Shown here in pieces: positions 11,991-24,215 of a DNA stretch of 64,000 nucleotides. The translations under genes and the position numbers were made by a program. The stretch's first letter is position 1, and each line of letters begins with the position of its first letter. Under the pieces are notes generated by a model. The model made no database searches. It worked only from the letters and a program-made list of their open reading frames with translations, and was not told the DNA's origin. This stretch comes from Ranitomeya variabilis. Its lineage: Eukaryota > Chordata > Amphibia > Anura > Dendrobatidae. Location: contig NC_135238.1 of assembly GCF_051348905.1 (NCBI RefSeq), positions 92,689,988-92,753,987 on the forward strand, given 5' to 3'.

Positions 11991-13677
11991 TTGTTTCCAT
12001 CATCTCACAAACTTGGCATGGCTACGTCTCTACTGGTAGTGCAATTGTGAGATTAAGAGTTTCTTCTGCATAAGAAATGAACCAGTGCTCAGGTTTCAAT
12101 ACATGTTGTAAGCATGTGACCCTGTGGCTTAGTTGGTTTAAGCACCTGTCTTGTAAACGTGAGACCCTGAGTTCAAATCTCAGCAGTGCTTTGTTGTCAT
12201 CATCCCAGAAACAAACCTCCTATCTTTTCTATCATGCCTACTCTGTATCGTAAGCATGTGACCCTGTGGCTTAGTTGGTTAAGGCGACTGTCTTGTAAAC
12301 AAGAGACGCTGAGTTGAAATCTCAGCAGTGCTTTGTTTTCATCATCTCAGAAACAAACTTTCTATCTTTTCAATCATTCCTAATGTTTCCTACTTTTGTC
12401 CTTGCCATGGCATTCCTTCTATCTGCCTATTCTGTATCATAAGCATGTGGCACTGTGGCTTAGTTGGTTAAAGTGCCTGTCTTGTAAACAAGTGACACTG
12501 AGTTGAAATCTCAGCAGTGCTTTGTTTTCATCATCTCAGAAACAAACTTCATATCTTTTCAATCATTCCTAATGTTTCCTACTTTTGTCCTTGCCGTGGC
12601 ATTCCTTCTATCTGCCTATTCTGTATCATAAGCATGTGACCCTGTGGCTTAGTTGGTTAAAGCACCTGTCTTGTAAACGTGAGACCCTGAGTTCAAATCT
12701 CAGCAGTGCTTTGTTTTCATCATCTCAGAAACAAACCTCCTATCTTTTCTATCATGCCTACTCTGTATCGTAAGCATGTGACCCTGTGGCTTAGTTGGTT
12801 AAGGCGACTGTCTTGTAAACAAGAGACACTGAGTTGAAATCTCAGCAGTGCTTTGTTTTCATCATCTCAGAAACAAACTTCATATCTTTTCAATCATTCC
12901 TAATGTTTCCTACTTTTGTCCTTGCCGTGGCATTCCTTCTATCTGCCTATTCTGTATCATAAGCATGTGACCCTGTGGCTTAGTTGGTTAAAGCACCTGT
13001 CTTGTAAACGTGAGACCCTGAGTTCAAATCTCAGCAGTGCTTTGTTTTCATCATCTCAGAAACAAACCTCCTATCTTTTCTATCATGCCTACTCTGTATC
13101 GTAAGCATGTGACCCTGTGGCTTAGTTGGTTAAGGCGACTGTCTTGTAAACAAGAGACACTGAGTTGAAATCTCAGCAGTGCTTTGTTTTCATCATCTCA
13201 GAAACAAACTTCCTATCTTTGCAATCATTCCTAATGTTTCCTACTTTTGTCCTTGCCGTGCCATTCCTTCTATCTGCCTATTCTGTATCATAAGCATGTG
13301 GCACTGTGGCTTAGTTGGTTAAAGCGCCTGTCTTGTAAACAAGAGACACTGAGTTGAAATCTCAGCAGTGCTTTGTTTTCATCATCTCAGAAACAAACTT
13401 CCTATCTTTGCAATCATTCCTAATGTTTCCTACTTTTGTCCTTGCCGTGGCATTCCTTCTATCTGCCTATTCTGTATCATAAGCATGTGGCACTGTGGCT
13501 TAGTTGGTTAAAGCGCCTGTCTTGTAAACAAGAGACACTGAGTTGAAATCTCAGCAGTGCTTTGTTTTCATCATCTCAGAAACAAACTTCCTATCTTTTC
13601 AATCATTCCTAATTTTTCCTACTTTTGTCCTTGCCGTGGCATTCCTTCTATCTGCCTATTCTGTATCATAAGCATGT

Positions 13678-13750
13678 GGCACTGTGGCTTAGTTGGTTAA
13701 AGCGCCTGTCTTGTAAACAGGGGACCCTGAGTTCGAATCTCAGCAGTGCC
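13678..13750 (+). tRNA. tRNA-Thr(UGU), variable-loop G variant
   Basis: Body as at 8484; all four stems pair. It is placed at the equivalent point of a later higher-order block. Confidence 0.8.
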
Positions 13751-14731
13751 TTGTTTCCATCATCATCTCACAAACTTGGCATGGCTACGTCTCTACTGAT
13801 AGTGCAATTGTGAGATTAAGAGTTTCTTCTGCATAAGAAATGAACCAGTGCTCAGGTTTCAATACATGTCGTAAGCATGTGACCCTGTGGCTTAGTTGGT
13901 TAAAGCACCTGTCTTGTAAACGTGAGACCCTGAGTTCAAATCTCAGCAGTGCTTTGTTGTCATCATCCCAGAAACAAACCTCCTATCTTTTCTATCATGC
14001 CTACTCTGTATCGTAAGCATGTGACCCTGTGGCTTAGTTGGTTAAGGCGACTGTCTTGTAAACAAGAGACACTGAGTTGAAATCTCAGCAGTGCTTTGTT
14101 TTCATCATCTCAGAAACAAACTTTCTATCTTTTCAATCATTCCTAATGTTTCCTACTTTTGTCCTTGCCATGGCATTCCTTCTATCTGCCTATTCTGTAT
14201 CATAAGCATGTGGCACTGTGGCTTAGTTGGTTAAAGTGCCTGTCTTGTAAACAAGTGACACTGAGTTGAAATCTCAGCAGTGCTTTGTTTTCATCATCTC
14301 AGAAACAAACTTCATATCTTTTCAATCATTCCTAATGTTTCCTACTTTTGTCCTTGCCGTGGCATTCCTTCTATCTGCCTATTCTGTATCATAAGCATGT
14401 GACCCTGTGGCTTAGTTGGTTAAAGCACCTGTCTTGTAAACGTGAGACCCTGAGTTCAAATCTCAGCAGTGCTTTGTTTTCATCATCTCAGAAACAAACC
14501 TCCTATCTTTTCTATCATGCCTACTCTGTATCGTAAGCATGTGACCCTGTGGCTTAGTTGGTTAAGGCGACTGTCTTGTAAACAAGAGACACTGAGTTGA
14601 AATCTCAGCAGTGCTTTGTTTTCATCATCTCAGAAACAAACTTCCTATCTTTTCACTCATTTCTAATGTTTCCTACTTTTGTCCTTGCCGTGGCATTCCT
14701 TCTATCTGCCTATTCTGTATCATAAGCATGT

Positions 14732-14804
14732 GGCACTGTGGCTTAGTTGGTTAAAGCGCCTGTCTTGTCAACAGGAGACCCTGAGTTCGAATCTCAGCAG
14801 TGCC
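14732..14804 (+). tRNA. tRNA-Thr(UGU) with A37 changed to C
   Basis: Loop CTTGTCA with TTGTCTCC trailer, 3762 bp from the copy at 10970. Confidence 0.6.
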
Positions 14805-15301
14805 TTGTCTCCATCATCATCTCACAAACTTGGCATGGCTACGTCTCTACTGATAGTGCAATTGTGAGATTAAGAGTTTCTTCTGCATATGAAATGAACC
14901 AGTGCTCAGGTTTTAATGCATGTGACCCTGTGGCTTAGTTGGTTAAGGCTCCTGTCTTGTAAACAAGAGACACTGAGTTGAAATCTCAGCAGTGCTTTGT
15001 TTTCATCATCTCAGAAACAAAGTTCCTATCTTTGCAATCATTCCTAATGTTTCCTACTTTTGTCCTTGCCGTGGCATTCCTTCTATCTGCCTATTCTGTA
15101 TCATAAGCATGTGGCACTGTGGCTTAGTTGGTTAAAGCGCCTGTCTTGTAAACAAGAGACACTGAGTTGAAATCTCAGCAGTGCTTTGTTTTCATCATCT
15201 CAGAAACAAACTTCCTATCTTTTCAATCATTCCTAATTTTTCCTACTTTTGTCCTTGCCGTGGCATTCCTTCTATCTGCCTATTCTGTATCATAAGCATG
15301 T

Positions 15302-15374
15302 GGCACTGTGGCTTAGTTGGTTAAAGCGCCTGTCTTGTAAACAGGGGACCCTGAGTTCGAATCTCAGCAGTGCC
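15302..15374 (+). tRNA. tRNA-Thr(UGU), variable-loop G variant
   Basis: 1624 bp from the copy at 13678; same body. Confidence 0.8.
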
Positions 15375-16355
15375 TTGTTTCCATCATCATCTCACAAACT
15401 TGGCATGGCTACGTCTCTACTGATAGTGCAATTGTGAGATTAAGAGTTTCTTCTGCATAAGAAATGAACCAGTGCTCAGGTTTCAATACATGTTGTAAGC
15501 ATGTGACCCTGTGGCTTAGTTGGTTAAAGCACCTGTCTTGTAAACGTGAGACCCTGAGTTCAAATCTCAGCAGTGCTTTGTTGTCATCATCCCAGAAACA
15601 AACCTCCTATCTTTTCTATCATGCCTACTCTGTATCGTAAGCATGTGACCCTGTGGCTTAGTTGGTTAAGGCGACTGTCTTGTAAACAAGAGACACTGAG
15701 TTGAAATCTCAGCAGTGCTTTGTTTTCATCATCTCAGAAACAAACTTTCTATCTTTTCAATCATTCCTAATGTTTCCTACTTTTGTCCTTGCCATGGCAT
15801 TCCTTCTATCTGCCTATTCTGTATCATAAGCATGTGGCACTGTGGCTTAGTTGGTTAAAGTGCCTGTCTTGTAAACAAGTGACACTGAGTTGAAATCTCA
15901 GCAGTGCTTTGTTTTCATCATCTCAGAAACAAACTTCATATCTTTTCAATCATTCCTAATGTTTCCTACTTTTGTCCTTGCCGTGGCATTCCTTCTATCT
16001 GCCTATTCTGTATCATAAGCATGTGACCCTGTGGCTTAGTTGGTTAAAGCACCTGTCTTGTAAACGTGAGACCCTGAGTTCAAATCTCAGCAGTGCTTTG
16101 TTTTCATCATCTCAGAAACAAACCTCCTATCTTTTCTATCATGCCTACTCTGTATCGTAAGCATGTGACCCTGTGGCTTAGTTGGTTAAGGCGACTGTCT
16201 TGTAAACAAGAGACACTGAGTTGAAATCTCAGCAGTGCTTTGTTTTCATCATCTCAGAAACAAACTTCCTATCTTTTCACTCATTTCTAATGTTTCCTAC
16301 TTTTGTCCTTGCCGTGGCATTCCTTCTATCTGCCTATTCTGTATCATAAGCATGT

Positions 16356-16428
16356 GGCACTGTGGCTTAGTTGGTTAAAGCGCCTGTCTTGTCAACAGGA
16401 GACCCTGAGTTCGAATCTCAGCAGTGCC
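16356..16428 (+). tRNA. tRNA-Thr(UGU) with A37 changed to C
   Basis: Loop CTTGTCA. The trailer lacks the segment completing the inverted repeat, the same change as after 6868 but on a different body type. Confidence 0.6.
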
Positions 16429-16728
16429 TTGTCTCCATCATCATCTCACAAACTTGGCATGGCTACGTCTCTACTGATAGTGAGATTAAGAGTTTCTTCT
16501 GCATATGAAATGAACCAGTGCTCAGGTTTTAATGCATGTGACCCTGTGGCTTAGTTGGTTAAGGCTCCTGTCTTGTAAACAAGAGACACTGAGTTGAAAT
16601 CTCAGCAGTGCTTTGTTTTCATCATCTCAGAAACAAAGTTCCTATCTTTGCAATCATTCCTAATGTTTCCTACTTTTGTCCTTGCCGTGGCATTCCTTCT
16701 ATCTGCCTATTCTGTATCATAAGCATGT

Positions 16729-16801
16729 GGCACTGTGGCTTAGTTGGTTAAAGCGCCTGTCTTGTAAACAGGAGACCCTGAGTTCGAATCTCAGCAGTGC
16801 C
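16729..16801 (+). tRNA. tRNA-Thr(UGU), intact cloverleaf
   Basis: Consensus body with short CTGGTAGTGC trailer; counterpart of 11351 in the next block. Confidence 0.87.
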
Positions 16802-17295
16802 TTGTTTCCATCATCTCACAAACTTGGCATGGCTACGTCTCTACTGGTAGTGCAATTGTGAGATTAAGAGTTTCTTCTGCATAAGAAATGAACCAGTGCT
16901 CAGGTTTTAATGCATGTGACCCTGTGGCTTAGTTGGTTAAGGCGACTGTCTTGTAAACAAGAGACACTGAGTTGAAATCTCAGCAGTGCTTTGTTTTCAT
17001 CATCTCAGAAACAAACTTCCTATCTTTTCAATCATTCCTAATGTTTCCTACTTTTGTCCTTGCCGTGGCATTCCTTCTATCTGCCTATTCTGTATCATAA
17101 GCATGTGGCACTGTGGCTTAGTTGGTTAAAGCGCCTGTCTTGTAAACAAGAGACACTGAGTTGAAATCTCAGCAGTGCTTTGTTTTCATCATCTCAGAAA
17201 CAAACTTCCTATCTTTTCAATCATTCCTAATGTTTCCTACTTTTGTCCTTGCCGTGGCATCCCTTCTATCTGCCTATTCTGTATCATAAGCATGT

Positions 17296-17368
17296 GGCAC
17301 TGTGGCTTAGTTGGTTAAAGCGCCTGTCTTGTAAACAGGAGACCCTGAGTTCGAATCTCAGCAGTGCC
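17296..17368 (+). tRNA. tRNA-Thr(UGU), intact cloverleaf
   Basis: Consensus body, 567 bp (a trimer step) after 16729. Its upstream spacer has GCATCCCTT instead of GCATTCCTT, a marker shared with the copies at 20755, 21322, 24143, 24710, 28055, 28622, 30833 and 31400. Confidence 0.87.
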
Positions 17369-18346
17369 TTGTTTCCATCATCTCACAAACTTGGCATGGC
17401 TACGTCTCTACTGGTAGTGCAATTGTGAGATTAAGAGTTTCTTCTGCATAAGAAATGAACCAGTGCTCAGGTTTCAATACATGTTGTAAGCATGTGACCC
17501 TGTGGCTTAGTTGGTTAAAGCACCTGTCTTGTAAACGTGAGACCCTGAGTTCAAATCTCAGCAGTGCTTTGTTGTCATCATCCCAGAAACAAACCTCCTA
17601 TCTTTTCTATCATGCCTACTCTGTATCGTAAGCATGTGACCCTGTGGCTTAGTTGGTTAAGGCGACTGTCTTGTAAACAAGAGACACTGAGTTGAAATCT
17701 CAGCAGTGCTTTGTTTTCATCATCTCAGAAACAAACTTTCTATCTTTTCAATCATTCCTAATGTTTCCTACTTTTGTCCTTGCCATGGCATTCCTTCTAT
17801 CTGCCTATTCTGTATCATAAGCATGTGGCACTGTGGCTTAGTTGGTTAAAGTGCCTGTCTTGTAAACAAGTGACACTGAGTTGAAATCTCAGCAGTGCTT
17901 TGTTTTCATCATCTCAGAAACAAACTTCATATCTTTTCAATCATTCCTAATGTTTCCTACTTTTGTCCTTGCCGTGGCATTCCTTCTATCTGCCTATTCT
18001 GTATCATAAGCATGTGACCCTGTGGCTTAGTTGGTTAAAGCACCTGTCTTGTAAACGTGAGACCCTGAGTTCAAATCTCAGCAGTGCTTTGTTTTCATCA
18101 TCTCAGAAACAAACCTCCTATCTTTTCTATCATGCCTACTCTGTATCGTAAGCATGTGACCCTGTGGCTTAGTTGGTTAAGGCGACTGTCTTGTAAACAA
18201 GAGACACTGAGTTGAAATCTCAGCAGTGCTTTGTTTTCATCATCTCAGAAACAAACTTCCTATCTTTTCACTCATTTCTAATGTTTCCTACTTTTGTCCT
18301 TGCCGTGGCATTCCTTCTATCTGCCTATTCTGTATCATAAGCATGT

Positions 18347-18419
18347 GGCACTGTGGCTTAGTTGGTTAAAGCGCCTGTCTTGTCAACAGGAGACCCTGAG
18401 TTCGAATCTCAGCAGTGCC
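18347..18419 (+). tRNA. tRNA-Thr(UGU) with A37 changed to C
   Basis: Last of the six A37C copies; stems intact, TTGTCTCC trailer. Confidence 0.6.
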
Positions 18420-19105
18420 TTGTCTCCATCATCATCTCACAAACTTGGCATGGCTACGTCTCTACTGATAGTGCAATTGTGAGATTAAGAGTTTCTTCTG
18501 CATATGAAATGAACCAGTGCTCAGGTTTTAATGCATGTGACCCTGTGGCTTAGTTGGTTAAGGCTCCTGTCTTGTAAACAAGAGACACTGAGTTGAAATC
18601 TCAGCAGTGCTTTGTTTTCATCATCTCAGAAACAAAGTTCCTATCTTTGCAATCATTCCTAATGTTTCCTACTTTTGTCCTTGCCGTGGCATTCCTTCTA
18701 TCTGCCTATTCTGTATCATAAGCATGTGGCACTGTGGCTTAGTTGGTTAAAGCGCCTGTCTTGTAAACAAGAGACACTGAGTTGAAATCTCAGCAGTGCT
18801 TTGTTTTCATCATCTCAGAAACAAACTTCCTATCTTTTCAATCATTCCTAATTTTTCCTACTTTTGTCCTTGCCGTGGCATTCCTTCTATCTGCCTATTC
18901 TGTATCATAAGCATGTGGCACTGTGGCTTAGTTGGTTAAAGCGCCTGTCTTGTAAACAAGAGACACTGAGTTGAAATCTCAGCAGTGCTTTGTTTTCATC
19001 ATCTCAGAAACAAACTTCCTATCTTTTCAATCATTCCTAATGTTTCCTACTTTTGTCCTTGCCGTGGCATTCCTTCTATCTGCCTATTCTGTATCATAAG
19101 CATGT

Positions 19106-19178
19106 GGCACTGTGGCTTAGTTGGTTAAAGCGCCTGTCTTGTAAACAGGAGACCCTGAGTTCGAATCTCAGCAGTGCT
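19106..19178 (+). tRNA. tRNA-Thr(UGU), G1-U acceptor end
   Basis: The body is intact, but the 3' end is CAGTGCT, so the first acceptor pair is G-U. The trailer reads TTGTTTCC, and the downstream spacer has the CAGCATTTAATAC variant. Confidence 0.75.
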
Positions 19179-19497
19179 TTGTTTCCATCATCATCTCACA
19201 AACTTGGCATGGCTACATCTCTACTGATAGTGCAATTGTGAGATTAAGAGTTTCTTCTGCATAAGAAATGAACCAGTGCTCAGCATTTAATACATGTGGT
19301 AAGCATGTGACCCTGTGGCTTAGTTGGTTAAGGCGACTGTCTTGTAAACAAGAGACACTGAGTTGAAATCTCAGCAGTACTTAGTTTTCATCATCTCAGA
19401 AACAAACTTCCTATCTTTTCAATCATTCCTAATGTTTCCTACTTTTGTCCTTGCCGTGGCATTCCTTCTATCTGCCTATTCTGTTTCATAAGCATGT

Positions 19498-19570
19498 GGC
19501 ACTGTGGCTTAGTTGGTTAAAGCGTCTGTCTTTTAAACAGAAGACCCTGAGTTCGAATCTCAGCAGTACC
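19498..19570 (+). tRNA. Thr-body tRNA with UUU (Lys) anticodon
   Basis: The anticodon loop is CTTTTAA, so the anticodon (19532-19534) is TTT. The stem TCTGT/ACAGA is fully paired, so a change in one strand is matched in the other. The acceptor ends CAGTACC, one mismatch. The ThrRS determinant G35 is gone and the Lys-type anticodon is present; charging is unknown. Confidence 0.6.
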
Positions 19571-19984
19571 TTGTTTCCATCATCATCTCACAAACTTGCC
19601 ATGGCTACGTCTCTACTGATAGTGCAATTGTGAGATTAAGAGTTTCTTCTGCATAAGAAATGAACCAGTGCTCAGGTTTCAATACATGTTGTAAGCATGT
19701 GACCCTGTGGCTTAGTTGGTTAAAGCACCTGTCTTGTAAACGTGAGACCCTGAGTTCAACTCTCAGGAGTGCTTTGTTTTCATCATCTCAGAAACAAACC
19801 TCCTATCTTTTCTATCATGCCTACTCTGTATCGTAAGCATGTGGCGCTGTGGCTTAGTTGGATAAGGCGCCTGTCTTGTAAATGTGAGACCCTGAGTTCA
19901 AATCTCAGCAGTGCTTTGTTTTCATCATCTCAGAAACAAACCTCCTATCTTTTCTATCATACCTACTCTGTATCGTAAGCATGT

Positions 19985-20057
19985 GGCGCTGTGGCTTAGT
20001 TGGTTAAAGCGCCTGTCTTGTGAACAGGAGACACTGAGTTTGAATCTCAGCAGTTCT
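19985..20057 (+). pseudogene. tRNA-Thr-like copy with TTTGAAT T-loop
   Basis: GGCGCTG acceptor against CAGTTCT (mismatch), anticodon loop CTTGTGA, T-loop TTTGAAT. Duplicated with its flanks near 27285 and 30063. Confidence 0.55.
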
Positions 20058-20754
20058 TTGTTTCCATCATCATCTCACAAATTTACCATGGCTACGTCTC
20101 TACTGATAGTGCAATTGTGAGATTAAGAGATTCTTCTGCATAAGAAATGAACCAGTGCTCAGGTTTTAATACATGTGGTAAGCATGTGACCCTGTGGCTT
20201 AGTTGGTTAAGGCGACTGTCTTGTAAACAAGAGACACTGAGTTGAAATCTCAGCAGTGCTTTGTTTTCATCATCTCAGAAACAAACTTCCTATCTTTGCA
20301 ATCATTCCTAATGTTTCCTACTTTTGTCCTTGCCGTGGCATTCCTTCTATCTGCCTATTCTGCATCATAAGCATGTGGCACTGTGGCTTAGTTGGTTAAA
20401 GCGCCTGTCTTGTAAACAAGAGACACTGAGTTGAAATCTCAGCAGTGCTTTGTTTTCATCATCTCAGAAACAAACTTCCTATCTTTTCAATCATTCCTAA
20501 TTTTTCCTACTTTTGTCCTTGCCGTGGCATTCCTTCTATCTGCCTATTCTGTATCATAAGCATGTGGCACTGTGGCTTAGTTGGTTAAAGCGCCTGTCTT
20601 GTAAACAAGAGACACTGAGTTGAAATCTCAGCAGTGCTTTGTTTTCATCATCTCAGAAACAAACTTCCTATCTTTTCAATCATTCCTAATGTTTCCTACT
20701 TTTGTCCTTGCCGTGGCATCCCTTCTATCTGCCTATTCTGTATCATAAGCATGT

Positions 20755-20827
20755 GGCACTGTGGCTTAGTTGGTTAAAGCGCCTGTCTTGTAAACAGGAG
20801 ACCCTGAGTTCGAATCTCAGCAGTGCC
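20755..20827 (+). tRNA. tRNA-Thr(UGU), intact cloverleaf
   Basis: Consensus body, short trailer. First of a pair with 21322 that recurs together at 24143/24710, 28055/28622 and 30833/31400. Confidence 0.87.
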
Positions 20828-21321
20828 TTGTTTCCATCATCTCACAAACTTGGCATGGCTACGTCTCTACTGGTAGTGCAATTGTGAGATTAAGAGTTTC
20901 TTCTGCATAAGAAATGAACCAGTGCTCAGGTTTTAATGCATGTGACCCTGTGGCTTAGTTGGTTAAGGCGACTGTCTTGTAAACAAGAGACACTGAGTTG
21001 AAATCTCAGCAGTGCTTTGTTTTCATCATCTCAGAAACAAACTTCCTATCTTTTCAATCATTCCTAATGTTTCCTACTTTTGTCCTTGCCGTGGCATTCC
21101 TTCTATCTGCCTATTCTGTATCATAAGCATGTGGCACTGTGGCTTAGTTGGTTAAAGCGCCTGTCTTGTAAACAAGAGACACTGAGTTGAAATCTCAGCA
21201 GTGCTTTGTTTTCATCATCTCAGAAACAAACTTCCTATCTTTTCAATCATTCCTAATGTTTCCTACTTTTGTCCTTGCCGTGGCATCCCTTCTATCTGCC
21301 TATTCTGTATCATAAGCATGT

Positions 21322-21394
21322 GGCACTGTGGCTTAGTTGGTTAAAGCGCCTGTCTTGTAAACAGGAGACCCTGAGTTCGAATCTCAGCAGTGCC
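21322..21394 (+). tRNA. tRNA-Thr(UGU), intact cloverleaf
   Basis: Consensus body, 567 bp after the previous one; second of the recurring pair. Confidence 0.87.
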
Positions 21395-21888
21395 TTGTTT
21401 CCATCATCTCACAAACTTGGCATGGCTACGTCTCTACTGGTAGTGCAATTGTGAGATTAAGAGTTTCTTCTGCATAAGAAATGAACCAGTGCTCAGGTTT
21501 TAATGCATGTGACCCTGTGGCTTAGTTGGTTAAGGCGACTGTCTTGTAAACAAGAGACACTGAGTTGAAATCTCAGCAGTGCTTTGTTTTCATCATCTCA
21601 GAAACAAACTTCCTATCTTTTCAATCATTCCTAATGTTTCCTACTTTTGTCCTTGCCGTGGCATTCCTTCTATCTGCCTATTCTGGATCATAAGCATGTG
21701 GCACTGTGGCTTAGTTGGTTAAAGCGCCTGTCTTGTAAACAAGAGACACTGAGTTGAAATCTCAGCAGTGCTTTGTTTTCATCATCTCAGAAACAAACTT
21801 CCTATCTTTTCAATCATTCCTAATGTTTCCTACTTTTGTCCTTGCCGTGGCATTCCTTCTATCTGCCTATTCTGTATCATAAGCATGT

Positions 21889-21961
21889 GGCACTGTGGCT
21901 TAGTTGGTTAAAGCGCCTGTCTTGTAAACAGGAGACCCTGAGTTCGAATCTCAGCAGTGCC
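21889..21961 (+). tRNA. tRNA-Thr(UGU), intact cloverleaf
   Basis: Consensus body. The trailer has one extra ATC (CATCATCATCATC), the longest form seen. Confidence 0.86.
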
Positions 21962-22272
21962 TTGTTTCCATCATCATCATCTCACAAACTTGGCATGGCT
22001 ACGTCTCTACTGATAGTGCAATTGTGAGATTAAGAGTTTCTTCTGCATATGAAATGAACCAGTGCTCAGGTTTTAATGCATGTGACCCTGTGGCTTAGTT
22101 GGTTAAGGCTCCTGTCTTGTAAACAAGAGACACTGAGTTGAAATCTCAGCAGTGCTTTGTTTTCATCATCTCAGAAACAAACTTCCTATCTTCGCAATCA
22201 TTCCTAATGTTTCCTACTTTTGTCCTTGCCGTGGCATTCCTTCTATCTGCCTATTCTGTATCATAAGCATGT

Positions 22273-22345
22273 GGCACTGTGGCTTAGTTGGTTAAAGCGC
22301 CTGTCTTGTAAACAGGAGACCCTGAGTTCGAATCTCAGCAGTGCC
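22273..22345 (+). tRNA. tRNA-Thr(UGU), intact cloverleaf
   Basis: Consensus body with the GATAGTGC trailer and the complete 9-bp trailer inverted repeat. Confidence 0.87.
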
Positions 22346-22990
22346 TTGTTTCCATCATCATCTCACAAACTTGGCATGGCTACGTCTCTACTGATAGTGC
22401 AATTGTGAGATTAAGAGTTTCTTCTGCATATGAAATGAACCAGTGCTCAGGTTTTAATGCATGTGACCCTGTGGCTTAGTTGGTTAAGGCTCCTGTCTTG
22501 TAAACAAGAGACACTGAGTTGAAATCTCAGCAGTGCTTTATTTTCATCATCTCAGAAACAAACCTCCTATCTTTTCTATCATGCCTATTCTGTATCATAA
22601 GCATGTGGCACTGTGGCTTAGTTGGTTAAAGCGCCTGTCTTGTAAACAAGAGACACTGAGTTGAAATCTCAGCAGTGCTTTGTTTTCATCATCATCTCAC
22701 AAACTTGGCATGGCTACGTCTCTACTGATAGTGCAATTGTGAGATTAAGAGTTTCTTCTGCATAAGAAATGAACCAGTGCTCAGCATTTAATACATGTGG
22801 TAAGCATGTCACCCTGTTGGTTAAGGTGACTGTCTTGTAAACAAGAGACACTGAGTTGAAATCTCAGCAGTGCTTTGTTTTCATCATCTCAGAATCAAAC
22901 TTCCTATCTTTTCAATCATTCCTAATGTTTCCTACTTTTGTCCTTGCCGTGGCATTCCTTCTATCTGCCTATTCTGTATCATAAGCATGT

Positions 22991-23063
22991 GGCACTGTGG
23001 CTTAGTTGGTTAAAGCGCCTGTCTTGTAAACAGGAGACCCTGAGTTCGAATCTCAGCAGTGCC
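22991..23063 (+). tRNA. tRNA-Thr(UGU), intact, with T6 terminator
   Basis: Consensus body in which GCC is followed directly by six T residues (23064-23069), a strong Pol III terminator. By sequence this is one of the two best candidates in the array for a normally terminated tRNA gene. Confidence 0.9.
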
Positions 23064-23069
23064 TTTTTT
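23064..23069 (+). terminator. Pol III T6 terminator
   Basis: Six T residues abut the tRNA 3' end, where sister copies read TTGTTT. Confidence 0.85.
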
Positions 23070-23380
23070 CCATCATCGTCTCTCAAACTTGCCATGGCTA
23101 CGTCTCTACTGATAGTGCAAGTGTGAGATTATGAATTTCTTCTGCATAAGAAATGAACCAGTGCTCAGCATTTAATACATGTGGTAAGCATGTGACCCTG
23201 TCTTAGTTGGTTAAGGCGACTGTCTTGTAAACAAGAGACACTGAGTTGAAATCTCAGCAGTGCTTTGTTTTCATCATCTCAGAAACAAACTTCCTATCTT
23301 TTCAATCATTCCTAATGTTTCCTACTTTTGTCCTTGCCGTGGCATTCCTTCTATCTGCCTATTCTGTATCATAAGCATGT

Positions 23381-23453
23381 GGCACTGTGGCTTAGTTGGT
23401 TAAAGCGTCTGTCTTTTAAACAGGAGACCCTGAGTTCGAATCTCAGCAATGCC
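23381..23453 (+). tRNA. Thr-body tRNA with UUU (Lys) anticodon
   Basis: Loop CTTTTAA with stem TCTGT/ACAGG (one U-G pair). The acceptor ends CAATGCC with one mismatch, different from that of the copy at 19498, and the flanks also differ. It is therefore an older or separately propagated member of the UUU group. Confidence 0.55.
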
Positions 23454-24142
23454 TTGTTTCCATCATCGTCTCACAAACTTGCCATGGCTACGTCTCTACT
23501 GATAGTGCAATTGTGAGATTAAGAGTTTCTTCTGCGTAAGAAATGAACCAGTGCTCAGCATTTAATACATGTGGTAAGCATGTGACCCTGTTGGTTAAGG
23601 TGACTGTCTTGTAAACAAGAGACACTGAGTTGAAATCTCAGCAGTGCTTTGTTTTCATCATCTCAGAAACAAACTTCCTATCTTTGCAATCATTCCTAAT
23701 GTTTCCTACTTTTGTCCTTGCCGTGGCATTCCTTCTATCTGCCTATTCTGCATCATAAGCATGTGGCACTGTGGCTTAGTTGGTTAAAGCGCCTGTCTTG
23801 TAAACAAGAGACACTGAGTTGAAATCTCAGCAGTGCTTTGTTTTCATCATCTCAGAAACAAACTTCCTATCTTTTCAATCATTCCTAATTTTTCCTACTT
23901 TTGTCCTTGCCGTGGCATTCCTTCTATCTGCCTATTCTGTATCATAAGCATGTGGCACTGTGGCTTAGTTGGTTAAAGCGCCTGTCTTGTAAACAAGAGA
24001 CACTGAGTTGAAATCTCAGCAGTGCTTTGTTTTCATCATCTCAGAAACAAACTTCCTATCTTTTCAATCATTCCTAATGTTTCCTACTTTTGTCCTTGCC
24101 GTGGCATCCCTTCTATCTGCCTATTCTGTATCATAAGCATGT

Positions 24143-24215
24143 GGCACTGTGGCTTAGTTGGTTAAAGCGCCTGTCTTGTAAACAGGAGACCCTGAGTTCG
24201 AATCTCAGCAGTGCC
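24143..24215 (+). tRNA. tRNA-Thr(UGU), intact cloverleaf
   Basis: Consensus body, 3388 bp from the copy at 20755, within a duplicated block. Confidence 0.87.

Larger units (their letters stand above)
6780..18840 (+). repeat. Higher-order repeat region of the tRNA array
   Basis: A landmark spacer (TTCATATC, followed by a GACCCTG-class body with ACGTG) begins its unit at 7530, 9154, 10586, 12585, 12916, 14348, 15972 and 17963. Most spacings are 1432, 1624 and 1991-1999 bp, and the body types between landmarks keep the same order: GGACC clean copy, ACGTG copy, decayed copies, A37C copy. Blocks differ by gain or loss of whole tRNA units. Confidence 0.8.
19377..21684 (+). repeat. About 2.3 kb block, copy 1 of 3
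   Basis: Begins at the CAGTACTTAG spacer variant before the UUU-anticodon copy and includes two ACGTG/ATGTG copies, the TTTGAAT copy, a CTGCATCATAAG spacer and the clean pair 20755/21322. The order is unchanged in the copies at +7300 and +10078 bp. Confidence 0.8.
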
